Below, in pieces: positions 33,539 through 42,161 of a DNA stretch of 64,000 nt. The stretch lies in contig CP075525.1 in the NCBI GenBank assembly GCA_025808415.1, positions 620,001 through 684,000 of the forward strand, in the 5' to 3' direction. This DNA is from Cyclobacteriaceae bacterium. GTDB taxonomy: Bacteria > Bacteroidota > Bacteroidia > Cytophagales > Cyclobacteriaceae. The position numbers and the translations under genes are program-made. Under the pieces are notes generated by a model. That model was not told the DNA's origin. It did not search any database and worked only from the letters and a program-made list of their open reading frames with translations. Every line of letters begins with the position of its first letter. Position 1 is the stretch's first letter.

Positions 33539-34969
33539 TCATGGGGTTGCAAGGATTTCGGCAGCCACTCGCTCCCCGGACAATACCGCACCTTCCATAA
33601 ATCCTTTAAATTTTGTCGAGGTTTCTGTGCCTGCCCAATGTATGTTGCCCTCGGGCCTTGCGATGTGCTCACCATAGGTTGCGAATATTCCCTTCTTATA
33701 GTAGCCGGAGTAGGCTCCGCCAATCCAGGGATTGTTGGTAAACGAGTAATCGTGGAACATCAGGGGTTGTGAAGCTTCGGTCCCGAACAAGTGGGCATAC
33801 GTAGTTAAAATTTTTTCTCTCCTTTCTGAGGCAGACAGGTTCAATAACGCTTTGGCCCTGTCGGCATGAACTAAGGATGTGAGAATTCCCTGCTGTGAGC
33901 CGGGTACTGAATTGTCGAGGGTGAGTTCCACAACTTCGTCCAGGCAAAGACTTGCACCGCTCAAACCCTGCAGTCGCCAAAAGGGACGCGCATAAACGGA
34001 ATGTGTTTTTACCACAGTTCCCATGGTCATGGAGTTGATCAGTTGTAGTTTCTCCTTTGAGAGCGAAGGCGTAAACCGGATTCTCTTTATGGCTGCCAAT
34101 GGCGCTGCGAGGATGAGTTTTTTCGTCTTGACAGAAAAGTGATCGTTGCTGACCAGCAGATAGTCCTGAAATTGTTGAACAGAAGATGCCGGGCAGTTCA
34201 ATCGAACCCACGGCTTTACCTTTCGATAAAGATAATTGCTTACGCCCTGCGCACCACCATCAATACGATCTTGCAGGGCACCACCCTCTATTTTTTCAGC
34301 TTGCTTTAACGAACCCGTTGCCCGCGCACTGGCGAGTGCTTGCAGCATGGAGATTTCATACACCGATTGACACAGTTCTCCTTCCGCTATACGCTTCACC
34401 AGATTTCGGGCCTTCGTATTGGAAATCGTCCGATCAATCCAGTTGCCTAAACTGATTTCGTCCAGCGCCTGCGCATCCCGGGCTAGCCACGGGGTATCAA
34501 CAGCGAGTGCGGCCGCGGCTTTGTCAAAGCGGTTAATTGCCTTTTGGGCGGCTACCAAGGCAAATATTCCCAGCGGAGGCGTTTCACCCCGATAGAATTG
34601 ATTTACCTCGTTGGTTCTTAAAATATTTTTTCCGTCCGTATAGGTAGGGAATGTTTTTAAACCGGCTTCTTCCACCAACCGGTACATTTTTTCATGGCCT
34701 TTTCCTATCCACTGCCCACCGATATCAATAAAATCATTTTCTCCCACGGGCTGCGACCAGGTTCGGCCACCCACGCGGTCCTGTGCTTCCATTACTAAAA
34801 TTTTCTTGCCTGCCTCCGCCAGTCGGTTAGCCGCAGTTAATCCACTTAGCCCGGCCCCCACAATCACCACGTCATATGGTTCGTCTTCAGAAAGTAAGTC
34901 AGCGAAGGAGGTAAGGGGCAGGGCAGCAAGACCAACCGATGTTGTTTTTAAAAATTGGATTCGTTTCAT
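33539..34969 (-). CDS. Flavin amine oxidase (NAD(P)/FAD-dependent)
   Basis: A 476-residue FAD enzyme with an N-terminal export-like segment (MKRIQFLKTTSVGLAALPLTSFA). FAD-binding motif DVVIVGAGLSGLTAANRLAEAGKKILVMEAQDRVGGR, then GGQWIG and the C-terminal WAGTETSTKFKGFMEGAVLSGERVA, the amine oxidase signature. The Cys that holds covalent FAD in mitochondrial MAO is absent. It probably oxidises amines in the periplasm. The upstream gene on the same strand is a Crp/Fnr regulator; convergent with the oxidoreductase (stops 6 bp apart). Confidence 0.9.
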   Translation of the reverse strand: MKRIQFLKTTSVGLAALPLTSFADLLSEDEPYDVVIVGAGLSGLTAANRLAEAGKKILVMEAQDRVGGRTWSQPVGENDFIDIGGQWIGKGHEKMYRLVEEAGLKTFPTYTDGKNILRTNEVNQFYRGETPPLGIFALVAAQKAINRFDKAAAALAVDTPWLARDAQALDEISLGNWIDRTISNTKARNLVKRIAEGELCQSVYEISMLQALASARATGSLKQAEKIEGGALQDRIDGGAQGVSNYLYRKVKPWVRLNCPASSVQQFQDYLLVSNDHFSVKTKKLILAAPLAAIKRIRFTPSLSKEKLQLINSMTMGTVVKTHSVYARPFWRLQGLSGASLCLDEVVELTLDNSVPGSQQGILTSLVHADRAKALLNLSASERREKILTTYAHLFGTEASQPLMFHDYSFTNNPWIGGAYSGYYKKGIFATYGEHIARPEGNIHWAGTETSTKFKGFMEGAVLSGERVAAEILATP

Positions 34970-35013
34970 CGCTCTTTGGTAAGAGCAAAGGTGGCGATGC
35001 GCACCACTATGTC

Positions 35014-35024
35014 ATTTGACAAAT
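35014..35024. promoter_or_regulatory. Small palindrome upstream of the amine oxidase
   Basis: ATTTG-A-CAAAT is a perfect inverted repeat with 5-bp arms, 45 bp before the amine oxidase ATG and just after the Crp/Fnr stop. It could be a binding site for that regulator, but it is short and may be chance. Confidence 0.25.
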
Positions 35025-35033
35025 ATCACAAAA

Positions 35034-35603
35034 TCATTTTCCGCGAAGCCGGCTAAGGGTTTCCCGTGATATACCCAGATAGGAGGCAATATAGGTGAGC
35101 GGAATTCTTTGAAGGAGTTGAGGCTCTTTTTCGAGCATGGCGGCATATCGATCCATCGAATTCATCATTTGCGAAAAGTAGAGGCGGTCTTCCAGGAAGT
35201 AGGCATGCTCTTCGATGATGGCCGCAATAAAATGAGCCACCTGTAGGTTGGTTTGCGCAAGCGACTTTACTGGCTTTACCTGAAGGGCTACCAGGGTAGT
35301 GTCTTCCACTAATTCAAGGGTTACCCGGGAAGGTTTGCCCTGGTACGTGTGCAGCGAACCCACCATATCCTTTTCAAGGGCAAACCAGGTATTTACCTCA
35401 ACTCCATCCTTCAAATAGTAACTTCTCACTGCGCCTTGTATAACAAAATAGGCATAGTCATGCCGATCATTTTCGCAAAACAGGATATGCTTCTTTTTAC
35501 GATGGAGCACCGAAAGGTATTGACTGATTTCTGAACGGGTATGTTCGGTGAGCGGTGGATCAGTTGCGAAACGGTCGAGGAAGATTGTAAACAGGGGGTC
35601 CAT
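35034..35603 (-). CDS. Crp/Fnr-family transcriptional regulator
   Basis: A 189-residue regulator. Residues ~20-115 are a cyclic-nucleotide-type sensor barrel (YFVIQGAVRSYYLKDGVEVNTWFALEKDMVGSLHTYQGKPSR). The C-terminus has a short helix-turn-helix (LTYIASYLGISRETLSRLRGK) and ends right there, which is usual for this Bacteroidota subgroup. It lacks the FNR cysteines for an iron-sulfur cluster. It sits 64 bp upstream of the amine oxidase on the same strand. Confidence 0.9.
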   Translation of the reverse strand: MDPLFTIFLDRFATDPPLTEHTRSEISQYLSVLHRKKKHILFCENDRHDYAYFVIQGAVRSYYLKDGVEVNTWFALEKDMVGSLHTYQGKPSRVTLELVEDTTLVALQVKPVKSLAQTNLQVAHFIAAIIEEHAYFLEDRLYFSQMMNSMDRYAAMLEKEPQLLQRIPLTYIASYLGISRETLSRLRGK

Positions 35604-35728
35604 TCAGCGCATGAATATTTCAATTTTAATCACATCAGACTGGAATTTCTAGTTCCCAACAGACCAAGGTAATAAAAACATAACGGAACAAATGGCGCGT
35701 ACAGACTGAATTATTTATAAATTCAAGC

Positions 35729-36550
35729 ATGAAGCAATGGGCTTTTATCATTTGCCTGGCGTTGGCCGCATGCAAACCTTCCCCTCATCAGGAGCGTGTG
35801 ATGGAATTGCAAGCGATGGAAGATGACACGCTTGCGCATGAAGAACTCCATAATTCCGATTATGGCATTTATTTTTTTGATTATCCTGTAAAACACGACC
35901 TGATCTACTCGTTACAACTCCATTATCCCGATCGGAAGGCGCGCATTTACCCGCAACACAGCGGCCCGGTTATCCAGGAAATGGATTTAAGTAATGATAT
36001 CGATTTGGAAGCTGGCTACTACCTCGAAGAACCGCAAGCCTTGTTTGCCATTCAGGATGTGAATTTTGACGGCTATGCCGACATATCTTTTTTGCGTTCG
36101 CTGGGAGTAGCCAACGGCTGGTCCGATTATCACCTGTACGACCCGACTACCAAGCGCTGGCACTTCGATGAAGAATTGAGTGATTATCCGAATATCACGC
36201 TGGATGAAAAAGATCAAACGCTGAGTTTCTATAATAAAGGCGGCTTTGGCGGAGCCTGGTATGAATCGGGTTTACTGGATTGGCAAAATGCTAAACCGGT
36301 GTTGATCCGTAAGGAAGAACAAACTTCAGACGGTGAAAACACGGAGGCCTTTATCCGAACCATCTGGACGTATCGTGATGGTGCACTGAAGGTGGCTTCA
36401 AAAGTGCGCATCAGTGAAATTGATAATGGCGAGCGGCAATGCCTGCTGGAAGGCGAATGGGAAGAATTTGATCGAACACCTTTCTTGATTTTTGCCAACA
36501 GCGATGCGCAGGTTACGCGGGTAGATGGACGGAAAAGCGGCTGTAAGTGA
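35729..36550 (+). CDS. Lipoprotein resembling XAC2610-type proteins
   Basis: A 273-residue lipoprotein (MKQWAFIICLALAAC, lipobox). A central segment IQDVNFDGYADISFLRSLGVANGWSDYHLYDPTTKRW has one EF-hand-like D-x-N-x-D-G motif, as in XAC2610-related proteins, and is followed by LDEKDQTLSFYNKGGFGGAWYESG and a C-terminal stretch of strands. Function is unknown; a periplasmic location is likely. It abuts the convergent DUF1801 gene without a gap. Confidence 0.72.
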   Translation: MKQWAFIICLALAACKPSPHQERVMELQAMEDDTLAHEELHNSDYGIYFFDYPVKHDLIYSLQLHYPDRKARIYPQHSGPVIQEMDLSNDIDLEAGYYLEEPQALFAIQDVNFDGYADISFLRSLGVANGWSDYHLYDPTTKRWHFDEELSDYPNITLDEKDQTLSFYNKGGFGGAWYESGLLDWQNAKPVLIRKEEQTSDGENTEAFIRTIWTYRDGALKVASKVRISEIDNGERQCLLEGEWEEFDRTPFLIFANSDAQVTRVDGRKSGCK

Positions 36551-36919
36551 TCAATTCTGCTTCCTTGTTCGGTTAAGGTTTTCCTTTACCCGGTGCTTTA
36601 CAATTCTCGAAATTAAGCTTTTTGGTAACGGTTTATCCAGCGGAAACTGAACCGCGCCTTTTGAATGCGTATAATTCGAAATTTCTTTTTCAAAAGCCTT
36701 TAATCCGGAAGGGGCAGGATAGAAGCCAATATGACTTTTGTAGGCGGCAAAATGAACCAGGTTGCCATTCAGTTTGAAGGTAGGCATCTGGTAGCTGATG
36801 GTTTCTTCGGCCTGCGGGGCCGCTTTGCGAATGGTTTGGCGAAGCTGTTGAAGTAGGTCCTGTACGTTATTGGGAAACATAGCGATATAGGAATCCATAT
36901 CTTCAAAATTTGATTTCAT
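36551..36919 (-). CDS. DUF1801 (YdhG-like) protein
   Basis: A 122-residue protein of the DUF1801 fold: MDSYIAMFPNNVQDLLQQLRQTIRKAAPQAEETISYQMPTFKLNGNLVHFAAYKSHIGFYPAPSG is the full hallmark, with the SYQMP and HFAAYKSHIGFYP motifs. The C-terminus (VQFPLDKPLPKSLISRIVKHRVKEN) also fits. Relatives resemble frataxin in fold, but no activity is established. It is last in a seven-gene minus-strand run of small proteins. Confidence 0.9.
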   Translation of the reverse strand: MKSNFEDMDSYIAMFPNNVQDLLQQLRQTIRKAAPQAEETISYQMPTFKLNGNLVHFAAYKSHIGFYPAPSGLKAFEKEISNYTHSKGAVQFPLDKPLPKSLISRIVKHRVKENLNRTRKQN

Positions 36920-36934
36920 TTATAATCGTGTTGA

Positions 36935-37147
36935 TTATTCTAAAGCTTCGCAACTAAAACCGTGCTGTTGAAGATGGCGCTGAACAAAAATTACCGCTTG
37001 CGGTGCATCAACTTCTACGCGGAGGATATGATCACAATCCTCCAGGTCAAAGTTTATCCTGGCTGCTGGCAAATGCTCGTTCAACTCTACTTTTAGTCTT
37101 TCGGCAAGATCGGCCTGCGTAATATTGGTTTTAAAAACCTCAATCAT
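36935..37147 (-). CDS. Small protein, possibly of the HMA-like fold
   Basis: A 70-residue protein: MIEVFKTNITQADLAERLKVELNEHLPAARINFDLEDCDHILRVEVDAPQAVIFVQRHLQQHGFSCEAL. The strand-helix-strand-strand-helix-strand pattern resembles a ferredoxin-like or heavy-metal-associated domain, but the CxxC metal motif is missing. It lies 5 bp after the two-domain VOC gene and 15 bp before the DUF1801 gene, so it is very likely cotranscribed. Function unknown. Confidence 0.75.
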   Translation of the reverse strand: MIEVFKTNITQADLAERLKVELNEHLPAARINFDLEDCDHILRVEVDAPQAVIFVQRHLQQHGFSCEALE

Positions 37148-37152
37148 AGACT

Positions 37153-37989
37153 TCAGGCTTGTAATAATCTTTCAATATCAAACTTTCGCATTTGCAGAAC
37201 GGCCTGTGTTACCCGCTGATTTTTTTCCGGATCGTTCATTAACTTACCCAATATGCTCGGAACAATCTGCCACGAGACACCAAACTTATCTTTCAGCCAG
37301 CCGCACATATCTTCACGGCCACCAACCGTTAATTTCTGCCAGTAATGATCAATTTCTTCCTGTGTTTCACACTCCACCACTAGCGATACACCCTCACCAA
37401 AGGTATAGCCATGCTCACCCGGTCCGTCCATGGCAATGAGAGGGTAGTCATTTAGCCGGAACTCGGAATATAATACGTTGCCAGCGTTGACATTACCCGG
37501 TTCATAATGGAAGAGCATATCTGTTGTGGAATTTTTAAAAACAGAGGAATAAAAACCAATCGCTTCTTCGGCTTTCCCAAATTGTGCCGATGTAAACAGA
37601 AGGCAAGGCGTAATGGAAAAGGGCGTGCCCGGTTTATCCACTACCGAAACCTGCCAGGTCATGCCGAACTTGTCTTGCAACCAGCCATACTTAGCACTCC
37701 ATGGATATTTATCCAACGGCATCATGGCGGTGCCGCCCGTAATCAAGGCGGTGTAGATGCGTTCGGTCTCTTCTTCGCTGGTACAATAAACAAATAGCGA
37801 AATGGATGGATTGATTTTAAATTTCGGGCCACCATTCAACGCCATCACACGGAAGCCATCCAATTCAAACCGAACAACTATTGGATTCTTTTCTGTGATG
37901 GTTGAATGATGGAAAACAGAGCAGTACAATTTTGCTGCTTCTTCAGCCTGACCGTCAAACCACAGGCATGGGTAAATGGATTTTGACAT
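37153..37989 (-). CDS. Two-domain VOC (PhnB-like) protein
   Basis: A 278-residue protein with two copies of the PhnB/3-demethylubiquinone-methyltransferase-like VOC module: YPCLWFDGQAEEAAKLYCSVFHHS...YGWLQDKFGMTWQVS and ITPCLLFTSAQFGKAEEAIGFYSSVFKNS...CGWLKDKFGVSWQIVP. In this family FDGQAEEA and KFGxxWQ mark each unit. VOC proteins bind metals and include glyoxalases and antibiotic-binding proteins; this subgroup has no proven reaction. It lies 6 bp downstream of the single-domain VOC gene. Confidence 0.9.
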   Translation of the reverse strand: MSKSIYPCLWFDGQAEEAAKLYCSVFHHSTITEKNPIVVRFELDGFRVMALNGGPKFKINPSISLFVYCTSEEETERIYTALITGGTAMMPLDKYPWSAKYGWLQDKFGMTWQVSVVDKPGTPFSITPCLLFTSAQFGKAEEAIGFYSSVFKNSTTDMLFHYEPGNVNAGNVLYSEFRLNDYPLIAMDGPGEHGYTFGEGVSLVVECETQEEIDHYWQKLTVGGREDMCGWLKDKFGVSWQIVPSILGKLMNDPEKNQRVTQAVLQMRKFDIERLLQA

Positions 37990-37995
37990 AGACTG

Positions 37996-38430
37996 TTATT
38001 TTGATGCGCAGTTCACCATCCACTGCACGCCAAATTTGTCGGTGCAACTGCCGAAGTAATCGCCCCAAAACATATCCTGCAGGGGCATGGTAATGTTACC
38101 TCCGGCCGCCAGCGCGTTGAACAGCCGTTCCGTTTCTTCGCGTGTATCGGTTTCAAGGTTAAGGTGCATGTTGTTTCCAAAGTTCACATGAAAGCCCATC
38201 GATTCAGGTGCATCTGACCCCATGAGCAAGTAGTCTCCGAGAATGGGTAGAGCCATGTGCAAAACAAGATTTTTATCTTTTTCGGGTAGTGGAGGCATAC
38301 CTTCCTGTGCGGGCATATCGCCAAAGCGTTGAATACCGCCCATAAAGTCGCCACCGAAAATGGATTGATAAAACAGAAACGCTTCCTCTGTTTTACCATC
38401 GAAATTGAGATAGGTGCTTACACGTGCCAT
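37996..38430 (-). CDS. VOC (PhnB-like) protein
   Basis: A 144-residue single VOC domain: YLNFDGKTEEAFLFYQSIFGGDF at the N-terminus, VLHMALPILGDYLLMGSD, and FWGDYFGSCTDKFGVQWMVN at the C-terminus. It is close to YjdN/PhnB-type proteins of unknown reaction. Adjacent to the two-domain VOC gene, 6 bp apart, suggesting local duplication and fusion. Confidence 0.9.
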   Translation of the reverse strand: MARVSTYLNFDGKTEEAFLFYQSIFGGDFMGGIQRFGDMPAQEGMPPLPEKDKNLVLHMALPILGDYLLMGSDAPESMGFHVNFGNNMHLNLETDTREETERLFNALAAGGNITMPLQDMFWGDYFGSCTDKFGVQWMVNCASK

Positions 38431-38468
38431 AATTTGTGGGTTAATGTTTGTTTATGGATTGGTTTTTA

Positions 38469-39071
38469 TCAGGCATCTCCAACGGTGCCGGTTTTTATGT
38501 TTCCTTTTCTTCTGTAGTTAGCAATAAATACCCCCGTGGGAGTTATTACGCTTTTCACCAGTTCAAATTCACCAGGTGGGACATTGTCTGAAAATAATTT
38601 TTTGCCTTTGCCAAGAAGTACAGGGCAAATCAATAGCCAGAGTTCATCCACCAGATTTTTTCTAAGGAGGGACTGAACCAGTTTGCTACTGCCCCACACT
38701 TTCAGGTCGGTGCCTTCGGTTTTCTTTAGGATCTCAATTTCCTCCAGATTTTTTATAAAGAATGAGTTTTTCCACTTGGATTGAAATTTTGTTGTGGATA
38801 ATACATATTTATTCATGTCATTGATTCCTTTCCAGTTTTCGGAATGAGCCGGCCAATAGTTTTCCCAGATGTCGAATGTCACCCGGCCTAACAGCAAATC
38901 AGAAGGTTGCATCAGTTCTTGGACAAAAGCTCCGCCCACATCATCGGTAAAAGGTGCTAACCATCCACCATAAGTGAAATTGTTCGAAGTGTCTTCGGTT
39001 GGTCCTCCGGGCGCTTGTATGACGCCATCAAGGCTCATGTATTCGATAACGATTATTTTTCTTTCTTCCAT
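38469..39071 (-). CDS. Dihydrofolate-reductase-fold protein (RibD C-terminal type)
   Basis: A 200-residue protein. The opening IVIEYMSLDGVIQAPGG and SDLLLGRVTFDIWENYWPAHSE, KYVLSTTKFQSKWKNSF and LKVWGSSKLVQSLLRKNLVDELWLLICPVLLGKGKKLF are the marks of the RibD_C / DHFR-like family in Bacteroidota. It probably binds NADPH; the substrate is unknown and it is unlikely to be the housekeeping folA. It is in the small-enzyme run, 3 bp after the DUF1801 gene at 39075. Confidence 0.9.
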   Translation of the reverse strand: MEERKIIVIEYMSLDGVIQAPGGPTEDTSNNFTYGGWLAPFTDDVGGAFVQELMQPSDLLLGRVTFDIWENYWPAHSENWKGINDMNKYVLSTTKFQSKWKNSFFIKNLEEIEILKKTEGTDLKVWGSSKLVQSLLRKNLVDELWLLICPVLLGKGKKLFSDNVPPGEFELVKSVITPTGVFIANYRRKGNIKTGTVGDA

Positions 39072-39074
39072 GAA

Positions 39075-39467
39075 CTATTTTAGCCGTTCAAGTTTTCCTT
39101 TTCGTTTAACTAAGTTCTTGTAGTCCCATTGTATTTGCTGTGATTTTTTGAGCCATCTCCTCACGTCAAAAGCATCAATGTCTGCTGGTATGTTGTAGAA
39201 AATGGAAGCGTCTTTAAATTTTTCTCCTTTAACATTCAGTTTTTCTTCGTTAAAGTCGGCACCGCTCCAAAACATAAGCCTGATACCTTTTTTCTGTTTG
39301 CTGTAGCCAACAATAGGGTTACCGTTTAAAAACCAGACCGGGTGTGAATGCCAGATTTTTGATTCCGCTTGTGCCAGTTCGTTGTCAATAATCGTACACA
39401 GCAAATCACAAATTTTTCTGTCAATGGCAGACTGGTTATTGTTATATGTTTCTATTTCTTTATTCAT
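39075..39467 (-). CDS. DUF1801 family protein (divergent copy)
   Basis: A 130-residue protein with IDRKICDLLCTIIDNELAQAESKIWHSHPVWFLNGNPIVGYSKQKKGIRLMFWSGADF; the IWHSHPVWFLNGNPIVGYSKQKKGIRLMFW segment is the DUF1801 core. It differs strongly from the copy at 36551. It is second in the minus-strand run that begins with the SRPBCC gene. Confidence 0.83.
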   Translation of the reverse strand: MNKEIETYNNNQSAIDRKICDLLCTIIDNELAQAESKIWHSHPVWFLNGNPIVGYSKQKKGIRLMFWSGADFNEEKLNVKGEKFKDASIFYNIPADIDAFDVRRWLKKSQQIQWDYKNLVKRKGKLERLK

Positions 39468-39495
39468 CGCTTTTTCTGATCAGCCTACCCCACCA

Positions 39496-39930
39496 CTATT
39501 CTGTGGAGCCTTCAGTATACTTTTTAAAATTATCCAATATGGCCTGCCAGCCGGCCTGTTGCATTTCAACCGGATTTGTGTTCTCGGCCTCAAAAACAGT
39601 TACAACGAAAGTGCTGCCAGATTCAGTAATAAATGTTGTTTTTACTTTTCGTCCATCCGTTAGTGTGTATTCGATGGCTTTGTGAGGTTCTACTTTTGAA
39701 TATGTCCCTTCAAAGTCAAAACTCATACTGCCGTCTTTTGCAGCCATACGCGAAAGGAATTTTCCGCCTACGCGTAAATCATTCGTGGCATGGGGCGTGT
39801 GCCAGTCATCGGAAGCGGTGTTCCATTGCATGATGTGCTCCGGCCCCGTCCAGAGTTTCCATACTTTTTCTATCGAAGCATGAATAGTTGCCCGGATGGT
39901 GATTTTGGTTGCTGTTTCCATGGTTTTCAA
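39496..39930 (-). CDS. SRPBCC/AHSA1-type protein
   Basis: A 144-residue START-like ligand-binding protein: ITIRATIHASIEKVWKLWTGPEHIMQWNTASDDWHTPHATNDLRVGGKFLSRMAAKDGSMSFDFEGTYS, then YTLTDGRKVKTTF and GWQAILDNFKKY, all typical of the AHSA1/DUF1768-like SRPBCC group. It is first in the seven-gene minus-strand run 39930-36551 and divergent from an AraC/DJ-1 regulator. Confidence 0.92.
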   Translation of the reverse strand: MKTMETATKITIRATIHASIEKVWKLWTGPEHIMQWNTASDDWHTPHATNDLRVGGKFLSRMAAKDGSMSFDFEGTYSKVEPHKAIEYTLTDGRKVKTTFITESGSTFVVTVFEAENTNPVEMQQAGWQAILDNFKKYTEGSTE

Positions 39931-40032
39931 ATAATATAGATCAAAGTTAGTATAGATTTTAGTCGATCATGTATGTGTAAAAACGACATTTTAGGGGCGT
40001 TTTGCGACACATATATTTTGTAATTTTCCAAT

Positions 40033-41013
40033 ATGAAACACGTATCTATACTCGTTCCGGAATCTTCGGTGCTGCAGTCTATTGCCGATCCTCAGTATTT
40101 GTTTTCCGCGGTTAATCACTTCATGATCCAGTCGGGTAGAAAGCCTTTGTTTGATGTTCGGTTAGTGGGTGCGAAAAAAGAAATAATACTTAATGATGGA
40201 CTATACTCTGTTCATACCGAGGTGCTGATAGATGATGTAAAACAAACCGACCTGATAATCATACCCGCCCTGTTTGGTGATATGGAGCATGCGATTTCAC
40301 TCAATAAAAAATTGATTCCCTGGATTGTTGAAAAGCACCAGCAAGGAGCCGAAGTAGCTTCGCTTTGCATGGGGGCTTTTCTTTTTGCTTCTACCGGATT
40401 GCTGAATGGAAAGAAATGTTCTACCCACTGGGGTTTTGCCAATCAGTTCCGCTCTATGTTTCCGGAAGTAGCGTTGGCTGATGGGCGCATTGTTACGGAA
40501 GAGAATCGCCTCTACAGCAGTGGCGGAGCGATTTCATATTGGAATTTGCTGTTGCACCTGGTAGAAAAATATACCGATAGGCAAATGGCTATTGTGGCGG
40601 CTAAATATTTTGCCATCGATATCGATCGTAACAGCCAGACAGCTTTTGCGATGTTTCAGGGACAGAAAGCTCACACCGATGCTGTGGTAAAGCAAGCTCA
40701 GGAATTTATTGAGCAACACATTGAGCAACGACCGACCGTTGAAGAACTGGCCATGATGTTTGGTATGGGTCGCAGAACCTTTGAACGAAGATTTAAACAA
40801 GCCACCAACAATTCGGTGCTGGAGTATATGCAGCGCATAAAAATGGAAGCTGCCAAGCGAAATTTTGAATCCAGTCGTAAGAATATTAATGAAGTAATGT
40901 ATGATGTAGGCTACACGGACACCAAAGCATTTCGGACCACGTTCAAAAAGGTTACCGGCCTTACGCCCGTTGAATACCGGAACAAGTATAACAAACAAGT
41001 ACACCTGAACTAG
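40033..41013 (+). CDS. AraC-type regulator with DJ-1/PfpI-like N-terminal domain
   Basis: A 326-residue regulator. Residues 1-~190 form a class I glutamine-amidotransferase-like domain (ILVPESSVLQSI, LIIIPALFGDMEHAI, GAEVASLCMGAFLFASTGLLNGKKCSTHWGFA) with Cys in SLCMGA at the nucleophile elbow. Residues ~215-315 hold two AraC motifs (VEELAMMFGMGRRTFERRFKQATNNSVLEYM and INEVMYDVGYTDTKAFRTTFKKVTGLTPVEY). This is the FtrA/GlxA layout. It is divergent from the SRPBCC gene run, its likely target, and 12 bp before an SDR gene. Confidence 0.92.
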   Translation: MKHVSILVPESSVLQSIADPQYLFSAVNHFMIQSGRKPLFDVRLVGAKKEIILNDGLYSVHTEVLIDDVKQTDLIIIPALFGDMEHAISLNKKLIPWIVEKHQQGAEVASLCMGAFLFASTGLLNGKKCSTHWGFANQFRSMFPEVALADGRIVTEENRLYSSGGAISYWNLLLHLVEKYTDRQMAIVAAKYFAIDIDRNSQTAFAMFQGQKAHTDAVVKQAQEFIEQHIEQRPTVEELAMMFGMGRRTFERRFKQATNNSVLEYMQRIKMEAAKRNFESSRKNINEVMYDVGYTDTKAFRTTFKKVTGLTPVEYRNKYNKQVHLN

Positions 41014-41025
41014 TTATATCCATAC

Positions 41026-41727
41026 ATGAATACCGATGCACGTACTATTGTTGTTACCGGTGCCAACAAAGGCATTGGCTTGGAAGTCGTGCGCCAGTTG
41101 GCCAAACTGAAGCACAACGTAGTTCTTGGTGCACGGGATAGAGCAAAAGGCAACGAAGCGGTTGATCGGTTAAAAGAAGAAGGGCTTGTTGTGCATTTTC
41201 TTTTGTTGGATGTGACCGATGAAGCAAGCATCAAACAAGCGGCAAAACAGGTTAAGGAGCAGTTTGGCAAAGTAGATGTACTCATTAATAATGCGGCTGT
41301 GTTGCTTCGCGAAGACCAGTCCTTATCAGAAGGAACAGCCGAAGTATTTCATAAAACCATGCGCACCAATGTGTTTGGTCCGGTACAGATGGTTCGGCAT
41401 TTTCTTCCATTGATTCCTTCTGGCGGAAGGATCATCAACACCTCCAGTGGCGGAGGCAGCATGACTGACCCGGTAGGCGGATGGTCGCCTGTATATTGTG
41501 TTTCCAAATCAGCGCTCAATGCGATTACGCGCCATTTGGCATCTGAACTGTCATCGTGGAATATTTCAGTAAATGCCTATTGCCCCGGCTGGGTTAAAAC
41601 CGACATGGGCGGGAAGTCGGCCCCACGCACGGTTGAGCAAGGTGCTGATACGGCTGTCTGGCTGGCAACTGCAGCAATCAATCAAACCGGAAAATTTTTT
41701 CGCGACCGGAAAATAATTCCGTGGTAG
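41026..41727 (+). CDS. Short-chain dehydrogenase/reductase
   Basis: A 233-residue Rossmann enzyme: TGANKGIGLEVVRQLAKL is the TGxxxGIG nucleotide motif, followed by NNAAVL, the catalytic Ser in NTSSGGGSM, and YCVSKSALN (Y-x-x-x-K). The Arg in GARDRAKG favours NADPH. Plant-type carbonyl and tropinone reductases resemble it. It follows the AraC/DJ-1 gene by 12 bp on the same strand and is convergent with HxlR. Confidence 0.93.
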   Translation: MNTDARTIVVTGANKGIGLEVVRQLAKLKHNVVLGARDRAKGNEAVDRLKEEGLVVHFLLLDVTDEASIKQAAKQVKEQFGKVDVLINNAAVLLREDQSLSEGTAEVFHKTMRTNVFGPVQMVRHFLPLIPSGGRIINTSSGGGSMTDPVGGWSPVYCVSKSALNAITRHLASELSSWNISVNAYCPGWVKTDMGGKSAPRTVEQGADTAVWLATAAINQTGKFFRDRKIIPW

Positions 41728-42090
41728 CTATTTCTTTTCCGTCTCCTTTGCCTTCACTCCAAACTCCTTCATTAATTCAACGCCATACTTTCGGATCACT
41801 TCGATGATTGGGATGGCTTTTAATCCCCGTGCAGTAATAGAGTATTCCACTTTTGGTGGAACTACCGGGTAAACTTTTCGCGTAATAAATCCTTCATTTT
41901 CCAAACTACGCAAAACACTCGAAAGCATTTTGTGCGTGATGTGTGGCAGTTCTTTTTTCAGGTCGCTGTAGCGCAATGTCTTTTCGCGCAAGCGCCATAA
42001 AATGGGCATCTTCCACGTGCCCCCAATGCGATCCATGGCAAACTCTACCGGGTTATAATAGACCTTCTTATCGTAAATGAAATCGGGCAT
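41728..42090 (-). CDS. HxlR-family transcriptional regulator
   Basis: A 120-residue winged-helix repressor: FAMDRIGGTWKMPILWRLREKTLRYSDLKKELPHITHKMLSSVLRSLENEGFITRKVYPVVPPKVEYSITARGLK is the complete HxlR domain. Unlike the copy at 32346, the N-terminal position that is Cys in redox sensors holds no Cys (YNPVEFAMD). It is divergent from the DJ-1 gene and so from the long plus-strand run of redox genes. Its stop abuts that of the SDR gene. Confidence 0.93.
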   Translation of the reverse strand: MPDFIYDKKVYYNPVEFAMDRIGGTWKMPILWRLREKTLRYSDLKKELPHITHKMLSSVLRSLENEGFITRKVYPVVPPKVEYSITARGLKAIPIIEVIRKYGVELMKEFGVKAKETEKK

Positions 42091-42161
42091 GGCAATTCAA
42101 TGATTTAAAATTCAGACATCCCAAGGTGAAATTACCAATACTTTCCAAAAAGGTAGTATCC

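Noticed and set aside
39971..39995. AAAACG...CGTTTT inverted repeat between the SRPBCC and AraC/DJ-1 genes
   Set aside because: Six-base arms in AT-rich DNA; weak without conservation data.
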